From the NCBI GenBank assembly GCA_017545535.1, contig JAFWMS010000007.1, positions 1 through 47,628 on the forward strand: DNA of 47,628 nt, in the 5' to 3' direction. Position 1 is the stretch's first letter. The number at the start of each line of letters is the position of its first letter. Position numbers and translations under genes: made by a program. Positions 15,247 to 22,501 of the stretch are shown here, in pieces. The notes under the pieces are model-generated. The model was not told where the DNA came from. It was given only the letters and a program-made list of their open reading frames with translations, and did not search any database. The stretch comes from Clostridia bacterium (GTDB lineage Bacteria > Bacillota > Clostridia > Christensenellales > CAG-138).

Positions 15247-15392
15247 AACGGTTTGAGCAGACGGGGAAGATTTCCCTTGAATATCTTTTGAAGATCGCTG
15301 TTGTTTTGGGCGCATCCGAGCCATTCTCCGATCTTTTTAAGACGACGGAAATAACCTCGATACAGCAGATTATCGACGGCGAATTTGACTGA
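15237..15392 (+). pseudogene. 5'-truncated second copy of the HTH gene
   Basis: Codons correspond to the last 51 codons of the 9385-9699 gene (GSLKRFEQTG..., DNLLYR-equivalent region, ending GEFD) with a few substitutions, and the stop codon is conserved. The start and helix-turn-helix first half are missing, replaced by unrelated sequence. Confidence 0.85.
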
Positions 15393-15637
15393 AAAAGTCT
15401 GATACCGTCTCATGCTTGAACATCGGTGTCGTCAGAAATGTCGTCAAATCATAAATGATACAGGAATAAATAGCACAGAAAAAAAAGAGTGCCACATCGA
15501 ATCCGGTGTGTCAACTTTTTTATGCATAAAATGTTGTAGAGTCAGAGGTTGCATTGAACAGCCCAAAAAGTCCGTGTCGTCAAAGTGTCGTCAAAATCCC
15601 AAAATGTCTGTTTTGTCCATGCGCCAAAAATGAAAAA

Positions 15638-15659
15638 TGCCCTAAATTAGGGCATTTTT

Positions 15660-15660
<1 letters not shown>
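15638..15660. terminator. Bidirectional terminator next to the tRNA 3' end
   Basis: TGCCCT (15638-15643) / AGGGCA (15649-15654). On the minus strand the tRNA CCA is followed at once by AAAAA, the stem and TTTTT, so this ends the tRNA transcript; on the plus strand six T follow. Confidence 0.75.
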
Positions 15661-15735
<75 letters not shown>

Positions 15736-15765
15736 ACGAATAACTTCCCTTAGGAAGCATAAGGG

Positions 15766-15794
15766 AGTATATCAGCAAACGGTGGGTTTGTCAA
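15766..15794 (-). promoter_or_regulatory. Promoter of the initiator tRNA gene
   Basis: Minus strand TTGACA (15789-15794), 17-base spacer, TATACT (15766-15771), about 24 bases before the mature 5' end. Confidence 0.85.
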
Positions 15795-15844
15795 GGGGCG
15801 AATCGGGGGAAAAGGGCGGGAAGGCGGGCGATGCACGCACTTTC

Positions 15845-15873
15845 TTGAAAATGGGCGGGGGATACGGTATACT
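15845..15873 (+). promoter_or_regulatory. Promoter of the TIM-barrel gene
   Basis: TTGAAA (15845-15850), 17-base spacer, TATACT (15868-15873), 42 bases before the chosen start codon. Confidence 0.75.
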
Positions 15874-15914
15874 TGGGCAAAGACCGCGCCATGCGACAGA
15901 ACGGGGGAAGGGTC

Positions 15915-16736
15915 ATGCAGCTTGGAATGCCTACGCTGATCGAGAACAGGACGCTGGAGAACAACGTGGCCCTTTGCGCCGGGCTGGGCCTCAACTTCAT
16001 CGAGCTGAACATGAACTTTCCGGAGTACCAGGTGGCGCGGCTGGAGCAGGCGGACCAGCTGCTGCGGCTCGCCGAGGGGGCGGGGATCTATTACACCATC
16101 CATCTCGATGAAAACCTGAACGTGGCCGACTTCAATCCCCTGGTGGCGGAGGCATATCTCGAGACCGTGCGGCGGACCGTGGCCGTGGCCCAAAGGCTGC
16201 TGCCCCTCCGGGATCGGTTCGGGGACAGCGCCCAGCCCCTGACGGTGAACATGCACATGCACCACGGCATCCACATCACCCTGCCGGATCGGAAAGTGCA
16301 GATGTACGATCGGGATTTTGACACCTACCTGGCCTCCTTTGCCCGCTTCCGCGACCTGTGCGAGGGGTGGATCGGCGACAGCCCCCTGCGGATCGCCATC
16401 GAGAACACGGACGGCTTTTTCGCCTACGAGCGGCGGGCTATCGAATACCTGCTGGAAAGCCCCGTCTTCGGCCTGACTTGGGATATCGGCCATTCCAAGG
16501 CCACGGGGGAGAGGGACGTGCCCTTCCTCCTTGCCCACGAGGATAGGCTGATTCACTTTCATATCCACGACGGCACCGAGACCCCGCCCCGGAACCACCT
16601 GGCCCTGGGCGATGGCGAGATCGACCTTCCGGCCCGCCTTTCCCTGGCCCGCCGTCTGGGCGCCCGCTGCGTCCTGGAGACCAAGACCATTGAGGCCCTG
16701 AAGCGGTCCGTGGCGTGGCTCAAAACGCGGCAATAA
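15915..16736 (+). CDS. Sugar phosphate isomerase/epimerase family TIM-barrel protein
   Basis: 273 residues from ATG 15915, preceded by GGGGGAAGGG; longer readings start at weaker sites. The AP-endonuclease-2/xylose-isomerase-like barrel is shown by LGMPTLIENRTLENN, GLNFIELNMNFPEY, IAIENTDG, LTWDIGHSKATGE and LIHFHIHDG, the acid and His residues of which form the usual metal site (Glu in IEN, Asp in WDIGH, His in FHIHD). Substrate not deducible; relatives act on keto-sugars, inositol derivatives or hydroxypyruvate. It stands alone with its own promoter, just outside the accessory region. Confidence 0.85.
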   Translation: MQLGMPTLIENRTLENNVALCAGLGLNFIELNMNFPEYQVARLEQADQLLRLAEGAGIYYTIHLDENLNVADFNPLVAEAYLETVRRTVAVAQRLLPLRDRFGDSAQPLTVNMHMHHGIHITLPDRKVQMYDRDFDTYLASFARFRDLCEGWIGDSPLRIAIENTDGFFAYERRAIEYLLESPVFGLTWDIGHSKATGERDVPFLLAHEDRLIHFHIHDGTETPPRNHLALGDGEIDLPARLSLARRLGARCVLETKTIEALKRSVAWLKTRQ

Positions 16737-16739
16737 AAG

Positions 16740-16899
16740 CTATCTATTATTTTGCATTTGTGGCAAACTAAACAAAAAAAGAGGCGGGTTCGGATCGCTC
16801 CGGGTTACCGCCATACCCTACGGCATAAAGCCTTATCTTAGGCCTCTGATGGATGTTGATAAACTGATATGGTGACTCCTTCCGGGGATTTGTTCCCTC
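16740..16899 (+). other. Structured non-coding stretch upstream of a strong terminator
   Basis: No gene. The DNA from about 16778 can form several helices on either strand: GAGGC (16782 region) with GCCTC before TGATGG, GCCT-TATCTT-AGGC, GGGT...ACCC. The minus strand happens to be open as about 70 codons but with no start site or protein family. It may be a small RNA, an mRNA 3' region, or an intergenic repeat element common in such genomes. No promoter was found on the plus strand. Confidence 0.3.
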
Positions 16900-16923
16900 G
16901 CCCGCTTCGGCGGGCTTTTTTTT
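16900..16923 (+). terminator. Strong Rho-independent terminator
   Basis: GCCCGC-TTCG-GCGGGC (16900-16915) followed by eight T. A UUCG tetraloop with a long U-run is one of the strongest terminator forms. It ends whatever is transcribed through 16740-16899. Confidence 0.95.
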
Positions 16924-17021
16924 GTATCGCCCACCCGGATTGTGAATGCTTTGTATATTCGGCGGGGGAGTGATTGACTTTCGACACAAAGCATAATAAA
17001 GTGGGTGTAGGAGGATAGCTC

Positions 17022-17444
17022 ATGAATGTGTTGTTCTTTCTGAAGCCCAAGCAGGAGGTGTGCGTGCTGCACAAAAACTATACCCTGCGGCAGGGCATCG
17101 AGAAGATGCGGCAGTACGGCTTTGCGGCGGTCCCCGTCATCGATGAGGAGGGCCGGTATTGCGGCATCGTCACGGAGGGCGATCTGCTAAGGCAGGTGCT
17201 CCAGCACGAAAACAAAGCGGAGTGGGAGCAGATCCCCCTCAGGGAAGCCATGCGGACGGACGTGAAGAAGCCCGTGAACGTGATGGCGGACATGGACGAA
17301 CTGCTGCAGCTGGCCATGACCCAAAACTTCGTGCCTGTGGTGGACGATCGGGGCATGTTCATCGGCATCGTCACCCGACAGGACATCATCCGCTACTTCG
17401 CCCGGGAGTTTCAGGACCTGGAAAAACAAAAGGCGGAGGGCTGA
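17022..17444 (+). CDS. CBS-pair domain protein (CbpB-like)
   Basis: 140 residues containing two CBS motifs: YTLRQGIEKMRQYGFAAVPV with GIVTEGDLL, and DMDELLQLAMTQNFVPVVDD (each quoted to 20 or fewer) with GIVTRQDII. CBS pairs bind adenine nucleotides, and in Firmicutes free-standing ones bind c-di-AMP or AMP. No other domain is attached. RBS TAGGAGGA. First of three tightly packed genes (2 bases to the GNAT gene). Confidence 0.88.
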   Translation: MNVLFFLKPKQEVCVLHKNYTLRQGIEKMRQYGFAAVPVIDEEGRYCGIVTEGDLLRQVLQHENKAEWEQIPLREAMRTDVKKPVNVMADMDELLQLAMTQNFVPVVDDRGMFIGIVTRQDIIRYFAREFQDLEKQKAEG

Positions 17445-17446
17445 GT

Positions 17447-17938
17447 ATGGCCATTTCAGGCGTGGATCAGCCCGCCTTTATCCAAATCAACGAGACCTTA
17501 CGGCTGCGCCGGTACGACGGCACAGCCGATTTTGCGCTCGCCTGGTATCAGGACCCCGAGCTCGTGTACCTGGTGGACGGGGTGAAAAAGCCCTACAGTC
17601 GGGAGACCTTGTACAACATGTACACCTATCTGGACCAGCACGGGGAGCTGTATTTCATCGAGGTCAGGGAGGGCGAAACCTTCGTGCCCATCGGGGACGT
17701 GACCTTCTCTCAAGCGGACCTGCCCATCGTCATCGGCGTGCCGGAGTACCGGGGCCGGGGCCTGGGGCGGCAGGTGATCCGCTGTCTCATGGACCGGGGG
17801 CGGCAGCTGGGCTACGATACCCTGGGCGTGCGGGAGATATACGACTGGAACACCGGTTCCGTCCGCTGTTTTACCTCCTGCGGGTTCGTCCCCGTGGAAA
17901 AGACCGAGCAGGGGTGGCGGTACGAGACGAAGCTATAA
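17447..17938 (+). CDS. GNAT family N-acetyltransferase
   Basis: 163 residues; start ATG 17447 lies 2 bases after the CBS gene stop with GGAGGG ahead. The acetyl-CoA pyrophosphate loop is PEYRGRGLGRQVIRCL (R/Q-x-x-G-x-G type), followed by the GYDTLGVREIYDWNTGSVRCF strand-turn with the Asn often used in catalysis. Substrate unknown. Operon with the CBS and exonuclease genes. Confidence 0.9.
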   Translation: MAISGVDQPAFIQINETLRLRRYDGTADFALAWYQDPELVYLVDGVKKPYSRETLYNMYTYLDQHGELYFIEVREGETFVPIGDVTFSQADLPIVIGVPEYRGRGLGRQVIRCLMDRGRQLGYDTLGVREIYDWNTGSVRCFTSCGFVPVEKTEQGWRYETKL

Positions 17939-17956
17939 AACCGAGGAGAGAGAGCT

Positions 17957-18619
17957 ATGGCTTGGGTATTCATGGACCTGGAGATGAAGCCGGTGGACAA
18001 GCAGTTCCGCCGGCAGCGGGACATCTGTCGGCAGGAGGTCATCGAGTTCGGCGCCGTGAAGCTGGGGGAGGATATGGCCGAAGTGGACAGCTTCCGGCGG
18101 CTAGTGAAGCCCGTCTATGGGGCGATCCCGCCCCGGTACGAGCGGCTCACCGGCATCCGCAACGACGACGTGGCGAACGCCGAGGGCTTTGAAACGGTCC
18201 TCGCCGACTTCGCCGCCTGGTGCGGCGACGCGGAGACGGTCTTCGCCTGGAGCGGCAGCGATCTCGACCAGCTGCGGGGCGAGGTGAAGATGAAGGATAT
18301 CCCATTTTCCTTGGATGCTCTTGCGGAGAAATGGGCAGATTTTCAGAAGATCTTCACCCGGGCCGTGGGCCTCAAGCGGGAGCTTTCTCTGGAGCAGGCG
18401 GTGAACATCGCCGACATCGACTTTGAGGGCCACCAGCACGACGCCCTTTGGGACGCCCGCAACACCGCGGAGCTCTTCCGCATCTACCGGGACGAAGGGC
18501 GGTTCAGCGCCGTCATCGAGCCCCTGCGGGCGGCGGTGAATCCCCAGAAACAGACCTCCTTCACCCTGGCCGACGCCCTGGGGGACGCTCTCAAAAAGCT
18601 GAACCTGCCGGAAGAGTAG
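17957..18619 (+). CDS. DEDDh 3'-5' exonuclease family protein
   Basis: 220 residues. Metal-binding acids are visible at Asp7 and Glu9 (FMDLEM), a third Asp near AWSGSDLDQL, and the closing HxxxxD motif in HQHDALWDARNTAELF. This is the exonuclease III-type fold of DnaQ epsilon, ERI-1 and KapD; the size and layout are closest to KapD/ERI-1-like single-domain enzymes. RBS GAGGAGAG. Likely trims RNA or single-stranded DNA in the cytoplasm. Last of the three-gene group; a bidirectional terminator follows. Confidence 0.87.
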   Translation: MAWVFMDLEMKPVDKQFRRQRDICRQEVIEFGAVKLGEDMAEVDSFRRLVKPVYGAIPPRYERLTGIRNDDVANAEGFETVLADFAAWCGDAETVFAWSGSDLDQLRGEVKMKDIPFSLDALAEKWADFQKIFTRAVGLKRELSLEQAVNIADIDFEGHQHDALWDARNTAELFRIYRDEGRFSAVIEPLRAAVNPQKQTSFTLADALGDALKKLNLPEE

Positions 18620-18634
18620 AAGAAACATGCAAAC

Positions 18635-18680
18635 AAAAAAGCTTAGGAAACAGGGCGCTGCCCCTTCCTAAGCTTTTTTT
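18635..18680. terminator. Bidirectional terminator between the exonuclease and gtrA genes
   Basis: AAAAAA-GCTTAGGAA (18635-18649) / TTCCTAAGC-TTTTTTT (18665-18680) around a GC-rich loop. It serves the converging genes on both sides. The AGCTTAGG core recurs in the terminator at 26994-27036. Confidence 0.9.
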
Positions 18681-18710
18681 CTTCAATATAGAGAAAGGGG
18701 ATAAACTCCT

Positions 18711-19151
18711 CTATCTTTTTTGTTCCGCTTCCTTTTTGGCGAGATCGTTGGTGTCGATGGCCCCCCGGAAGACCACGAAGGTGTCGAAAAGGTACTCGGT
18801 GACGAAGTTCAGCACCATGTTGATGAGGGTCACCAGATACTCGTTCCAGCCCACGGTCTCCGTGAGGTACTTTTCGAGCAGGGTGGACACCGGCGTGAAC
18901 ACGGCGTAGTAGGCAGCCACCTTCAGCATGGCTATGGGCACGTTGTTGGCGGCGCGGAAGGTGAAGCGCCGGTTCAGCGTGAAGTTCCAGATCACGGAGA
19001 GGACCAGGGCGATGAGATAGGACACCCAGTAGGGTAGGTGGACCAGCTCGTTGAGGAGGATGAAGGTCAATATCTGGATGACGCCCGCCGAGATGGAAAA
19101 CAGCAGGAATTTCAGCGACCGCCACAGCTCTTTTTTTCGTTCAGCTTTCAT
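18711..19151 (-). CDS. GtrA family membrane protein
   Basis: 146 residues with four hydrophobic segments (about 13-33, 38-58, 75-96, 107-127) and the family motif LSVIWNFTLNRRFTFR between helices 2 and 3. GtrA proteins are thought to move lipid-linked sugars (undecaprenyl-phosphate-glucose) across the membrane. It ends the phospholipid operon, 27 bases after the lipid kinase gene. RBS AAGGAG. Confidence 0.9.
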   Translation of the reverse strand: MKAERKKELWRSLKFLLFSISAGVIQILTFILLNELVHLPYWVSYLIALVLSVIWNFTLNRRFTFRAANNVPIAMLKVAAYYAVFTPVSTLLEKYLTETVGWNEYLVTLINMVLNFVTEYLFDTFVVFRGAIDTNDLAKKEAEQKR

Positions 19152-19178
19152 TTGGGGTTCTCCTTATCTTGGCCTCCT

Positions 19179-20126
19179 TCAGGGCAGGGGCTCCTCCGGC
19201 AGCGGGCCCTCCGGGACGAAGACGTGCAGCGCCTTCTGCTCGTTTCGGATGACGACCTTCTGCTCGCCCTTGTGGAACTCTCCGTCCAGCGTCCAGTCCA
19301 TGGGCGTGCCCAGATACTCGATGGTGATCTCGCTGGCGTGGAAGAAGATGATCTGCTTGGAGATGAAGTCCCCCGTTAGCACGGAGTAGACCGCGTCGCT
19401 CAGTTCCGGCAGGGTGGTCAGCTTTTCGATCAGAACTACCTCGAACTGGCCGTCGTCCGTCACCACCGTGCCCTCGGGCAGGCTGACGATGCCGGAAACG
19501 TTGGTGTTGTTGGTGACGGCGCCGAAGATGAAATCCCCCTCGAAGGTCTCCCCGTTGGCGGTGATCCGCAGCCGTTCCGCCCGGATGCGGGGGAGCTCCC
19601 GCATCACGTCCAAAAAGTAGGCGGGGCGGCCCAGCACGTTTTTCAGATCCTGGGGCGTGGCGTAGGACGTGGCGATGAAGGCGCCGAAGGCAGCGATGTA
19701 CACGAAGCCCACGTCGTTGAAGATGCCGTAGTCCACCGCTTTCACCTGGCCCGTCACCGCGTCGTGGGCGGCGGTCACCAGATTGGAGGACAGATGGTGC
19801 AGTGCGCCGAAATCGTTGGAGGAACCGGCAGGGATATAGCCCACGGGCACCTCCCGCCCGCAGCGGCGCAGCCCCGCGATTACCTGGGCAAAGGTGCCGT
19901 CACCGCCTAAGCACACCACGCGGTCATAGTCGGCGCCGCAAAGTTCCGCATACCGCTCCGCGTCCCGGGGCCCCTGGGTCAGGTAGGTGGTGACCAGATA
20001 TCCCGCCTCCATAAAGACCTGGATCATCTCCGGGAAGGATTTTTTGAACAGCTTTCGGCCCGCCACCGGGTTCACGATGAACAGCAGCTTTTTGCAGTCC
20101 TTGTCCAACAGGATTCTTTTCTTCAT
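19179..20126 (-). CDS. Diacylglycerol kinase family lipid kinase (DagK/YegS/BmrU)
   Basis: 315 residues. NPVAGR near the N-terminus and GGDGTFAQVI are the nucleotide-binding and catalytic motifs, with IPAGSSNDFG as the third conserved block. The two-domain layout and length match DgkB/YegS. It phosphorylates diacylglycerol to phosphatidate, which CdsA, encoded one base upstream, uses next. The order cdsA-dagK makes this a diacylglycerol-recycling step feeding CDP-diacylglycerol. Confidence 0.9.
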   Translation of the reverse strand: MKKRILLDKDCKKLLFIVNPVAGRKLFKKSFPEMIQVFMEAGYLVTTYLTQGPRDAERYAELCGADYDRVVCLGGDGTFAQVIAGLRRCGREVPVGYIPAGSSNDFGALHHLSSNLVTAAHDAVTGQVKAVDYGIFNDVGFVYIAAFGAFIATSYATPQDLKNVLGRPAYFLDVMRELPRIRAERLRITANGETFEGDFIFGAVTNNTNVSGIVSLPEGTVVTDDGQFEVVLIEKLTTLPELSDAVYSVLTGDFISKQIIFFHASEITIEYLGTPMDWTLDGEFHKGEQKVVIRNEQKALHVFVPEGPLPEEPLP

Positions 20127-20127
20127 A

Positions 20128-20931
20128 TCACATGACCCCCGCTATTTTCAAACAAAGATAGGCCAAAGGGATGGAAAAAACCATGCTGTCGTACTTGTCC
20201 ATGACGCCGCCGTGAGGCCCCAGGAGGGTGGAAAAATCCTTGGCCCCCGCGGACCGCTTCACCAGCGACGCACCGAGATCCCCCACCTGTCCCCAGCTGG
20301 ACACGATCAGGGAGAGGAGCATCCAGCCCCCGGCGGACAGGGGGCAGTCCCCCCGGAACAGGGCATAGCACAGCAGCCCCGTGGGCAGGGCGGCGACGGC
20401 GCCGGCCAAACACCCCTCCACTGTTTTGTGGGGGCTCACCGGGGTCTTGAGCCTATGCTTGCCCCATTTTTTGCCCACCATCAGGGCCGCCGAATCGCAG
20501 ATCCAGGCGGTGAGCACCCCCGCCGAGAAGGGCCACAGCCACCGGTCCGTCTGGCTGATGCACAGCAGCGCCCCAAAGAAGCTGGCCGGATACACCAGCA
20601 CCGTGAGGGTGGCCAGGGCGTCCTTGCCCTGTCCCTCCCGGAAGGTGAGAGCGCCCAGGGCCAAAAGGAGCTGGGCGGCGGCAAAGAAGGCGACCCCGTA
20701 CCAGATAAGGGCCGCGTGAAGGAAGCTCAACGCCCCGCAAACGAGAACGAACCCAAGCAGCAGCGCCCCATAGGCCGGATGACGCCGGTCCAAAAGGATG
20801 GACCAGGTCTCCCAGGTGGCGGCAAGGCCGCATAAGAGCAGGAACACCAGCCGGGGCAGGGGCCCCAGCAGGCAGCAAAGGAGCGTGAGGACCACCATCA
20901 AGATGGCCATAGGGACGCGACCCTTCACCAT
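20128..20931 (-). CDS. cdsA: Phosphatidate cytidylyltransferase
   Basis: 267 residues from ATG 20931, which follows AGGAGGGAAAGCC and overlaps the end of the upstream gene by 7 bases (ATGGTGA). Seven or eight hydrophobic segments. The CDP-diacylglycerol synthase signature is near the C-terminus: SLVKRSAGAKDFSTLLGPHG followed by GVMDKYDS (the last Asp-Lys replaces the usual Asp-Arg). It makes CDP-diacylglycerol from phosphatidate and CTP at the membrane, the substrate of PgsA in the same operon. Confidence 0.93.
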   Translation of the reverse strand: MVKGRVPMAILMVVLTLLCCLLGPLPRLVFLLLCGLAATWETWSILLDRRHPAYGALLLGFVLVCGALSFLHAALIWYGVAFFAAAQLLLALGALTFREGQGKDALATLTVLVYPASFFGALLCISQTDRWLWPFSAGVLTAWICDSAALMVGKKWGKHRLKTPVSPHKTVEGCLAGAVAALPTGLLCYALFRGDCPLSAGGWMLLSLIVSSWGQVGDLGASLVKRSAGAKDFSTLLGPHGGVMDKYDSMVFSIPLAYLCLKIAGVM

Positions 20932-21773
20932 GGCTTTCCCTCCTTTTTGTCCCTGCCCAGGCACAGCCGCCGGGCTGCCGCCGGGATGCTGTCCGCCACC
21001 TGGTCCGCTGCGGCCAGGGCGGCGGGGGAGGAGTTTTTGGCGGCCACGAATCGGCCCGCGTACGCTTTCAGGGACAGGTCGTTGTCGTCGTTCCCAAAGG
21101 CCACCACAGCATCCTGCGGCACGCGCAACTGCTGGGCCAAAAAAGCTAAGGCGCTGCCCTTGGAGATCCCCTTCGCGGTGATCTCCGCCGCCTGGTTAGA
21201 GCCTGTGGCGGTGAAGCGCCCGTCCGCCGCTGCCGCAGATCGGAAGGCCAGCTCCGCTTCGGAGTCGCCGAGGGTGCAGACCACTTTCTCCGCCCGGGCG
21301 TTGGGCCGGGATAGAAAGACACTCCAGCTCTCCACGAGCCGGCTGTGGAGGGGGTACATATAGTACCGCCAGAAATACTTCTTCGTATCGCTGCCGCCGT
21401 CCGTCTTCCGTCGCCGCAGAGGCTCCCGCTTGGATAGATAGGTCCGCTTGCCGATGCTCACGGCGTAGCGGCAGTCAAAGCCATGGCCCAGTTCCATCAG
21501 CGCCTGTAGCTCCGCCCCGGACAGGGTCTTTTCCCATAGCGGCGCGCCCTTCGTGGGGGTCACCACCGCCCCGTTGGAGCAGATGAGATAATCGATGAGC
21601 CGGGCGCTCTTCAGCCGCAGGGGCACCGTGCCCCGGTGGCGGCCCGTGGCGATGACCGTCAGCACCCCCCGTTGACGGAGAGCCCGCAGCATTTGGACGG
21701 CTTCTCCCGTCAGGGCACCGTGCTCCAGGAGCGTTCCGTCCAGATCGAACACCGCCATCTGCACCGGGATCAT
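20925..21773 (-). CDS. HAD superfamily Cof-type phosphatase
   Basis: 282 residues with all four HAD motifs: FDLDGTLL (motif I, nucleophile Asp and acid Asp), IATGR (motif II), Lys in TAKGISKGSAL (motif III) and FGNDDNDL (motif IV). The large C2B cap between motifs II and III places it in the Cof/YidA group of sugar-phosphate or nucleotide phosphatases. Its start overlaps the pgsA stop (ATGA) and its end overlaps the cdsA start, so it is tightly tied to lipid synthesis. Acting on phosphatidylglycerol phosphate is a tempting but untested idea. Confidence 0.9.
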   Translation of the reverse strand: MIPVQMAVFDLDGTLLEHGALTGEAVQMLRALRQRGVLTVIATGRHRGTVPLRLKSARLIDYLICSNGAVVTPTKGAPLWEKTLSGAELQALMELGHGFDCRYAVSIGKRTYLSKREPLRRRKTDGGSDTKKYFWRYYMYPLHSRLVESWSVFLSRPNARAEKVVCTLGDSEAELAFRSAAAADGRFTATGSNQAAEITAKGISKGSALAFLAQQLRVPQDAVVAFGNDDNDLSLKAYAGRFVAAKNSSPAALAAADQVADSIPAAARRLCLGRDKKEGKPW

Positions 21774-22348
21774 AGAAGAGTCCTCTTTTCCGCTTCAGCA
21801 GCGTCGCTGTGGGCGTGGAAATGCTTGGCGTACAGGGCCAGGGACACCAGCATCATCGCCGCGCACAGAAGGATCATGCCGTTGATGGCCCCCTCGGGCA
21901 GCTGAGGAAAGGCGAACATGGTCATAAGGCAGGCGGTGGTGATCACGGTGCACAGCTTCCCAAACCATTTGGAGCTGAAGGCCTGGCCGGTCTTTTTCAT
22001 GGACCGAGCGCCGATAGCGGCCTGGACCAGTTCCTTCATAGCCATGAACCCCAGCAAAAAAAACAGCTGAGGATGGACCTGGGCGGCGCAGACCAGGGCG
22101 GCGCCCTGGGTCAGCTTATCCGCCAGAGGATCCAGCATCTTGCCCAGGTTCGTCACCATGTTGAACCGACGGGCGATCTGGCCATCTGCGATATCGGAAA
22201 GGGCAGAGACGCCGAACACGATAAGAGAGGCGATGGTCCGCCCCTTCACGTACAGGGTCACCATCAGCGGGATGAGCAGGATACGAAACAGACTGAGCAG
22301 GTTGGGAATGCTCCAAATTTGGTTGCGGCCTTCCAAAGGCATGGTCAC
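21770..22348 (-). CDS. pgsA: CDP-alcohol phosphatidyltransferase (phosphatidylglycerophosphate synthase type)
   Basis: 192 residues. The full CDP-alcohol motif DX2DGX2ARX8GX3DX3D is present (SDIADGQIARRF, then GKMLDPLADK). The GTG at 22348 is 7 bases from AAGGAG; the ATG six bases later is 13 away, so GTG is preferred. Transfers glycerol-3-phosphate to CDP-diacylglycerol in the membrane. First gene of the pgsA-HAD-cdsA-dagK-gtrA operon with its promoter at 22376-22404. Confidence 0.9.
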   Translation of the reverse strand: MTMPLEGRNQIWSIPNLLSLFRILLIPLMVTLYVKGRTIASLIVFGVSALSDIADGQIARRFNMVTNLGKMLDPLADKLTQGAALVCAAQVHPQLFFLLGFMAMKELVQAAIGARSMKKTGQAFSSKWFGKLCTVITTACLMTMFAFPQLPEGAINGMILLCAAMMLVSLALYAKHFHAHSDAAEAEKRTLL

Positions 22349-22375
22349 TAAATGGCTCCTTCTATAGATGATAAT

Positions 22376-22404
22376 AGTATACTCGAACCTTGCCGGAAAA
22401 GCAA
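22376..22404 (-). promoter_or_regulatory. Promoter of the phospholipid operon
   Basis: Minus strand TTGCTT (22399-22404), 17-base spacer, TATACT (22376-22381). Confidence 0.7.
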
Positions 22405-22461
22405 ACCGCCGCCCTTCCTTTGGCCCCGGGAAAAAGTGAAAAATTGGAAAACATAGCCAAG

Positions 22462-22486
22462 AAAAAAGCCTCCCCTCCGGGGAGGC
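22462..22486 (-). terminator. Terminator of proS
   Basis: Minus strand GCCTCCCC-GGA-GGGGAGGC (22468-22486 region) followed by TTTTTT, 16 bases past the proS stop codon. Confidence 0.92.
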
Positions 22487-22501
22487 GGAAACGGTCGCGG
22501 T

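Noticed and set aside
16768..16989. 73-codon minus-strand open frame in the gap after the TIM-barrel gene
   Set aside because: It crosses the strong terminator in antisense, has low-complexity basic content and no ribosome site; treated as non-coding structured DNA.
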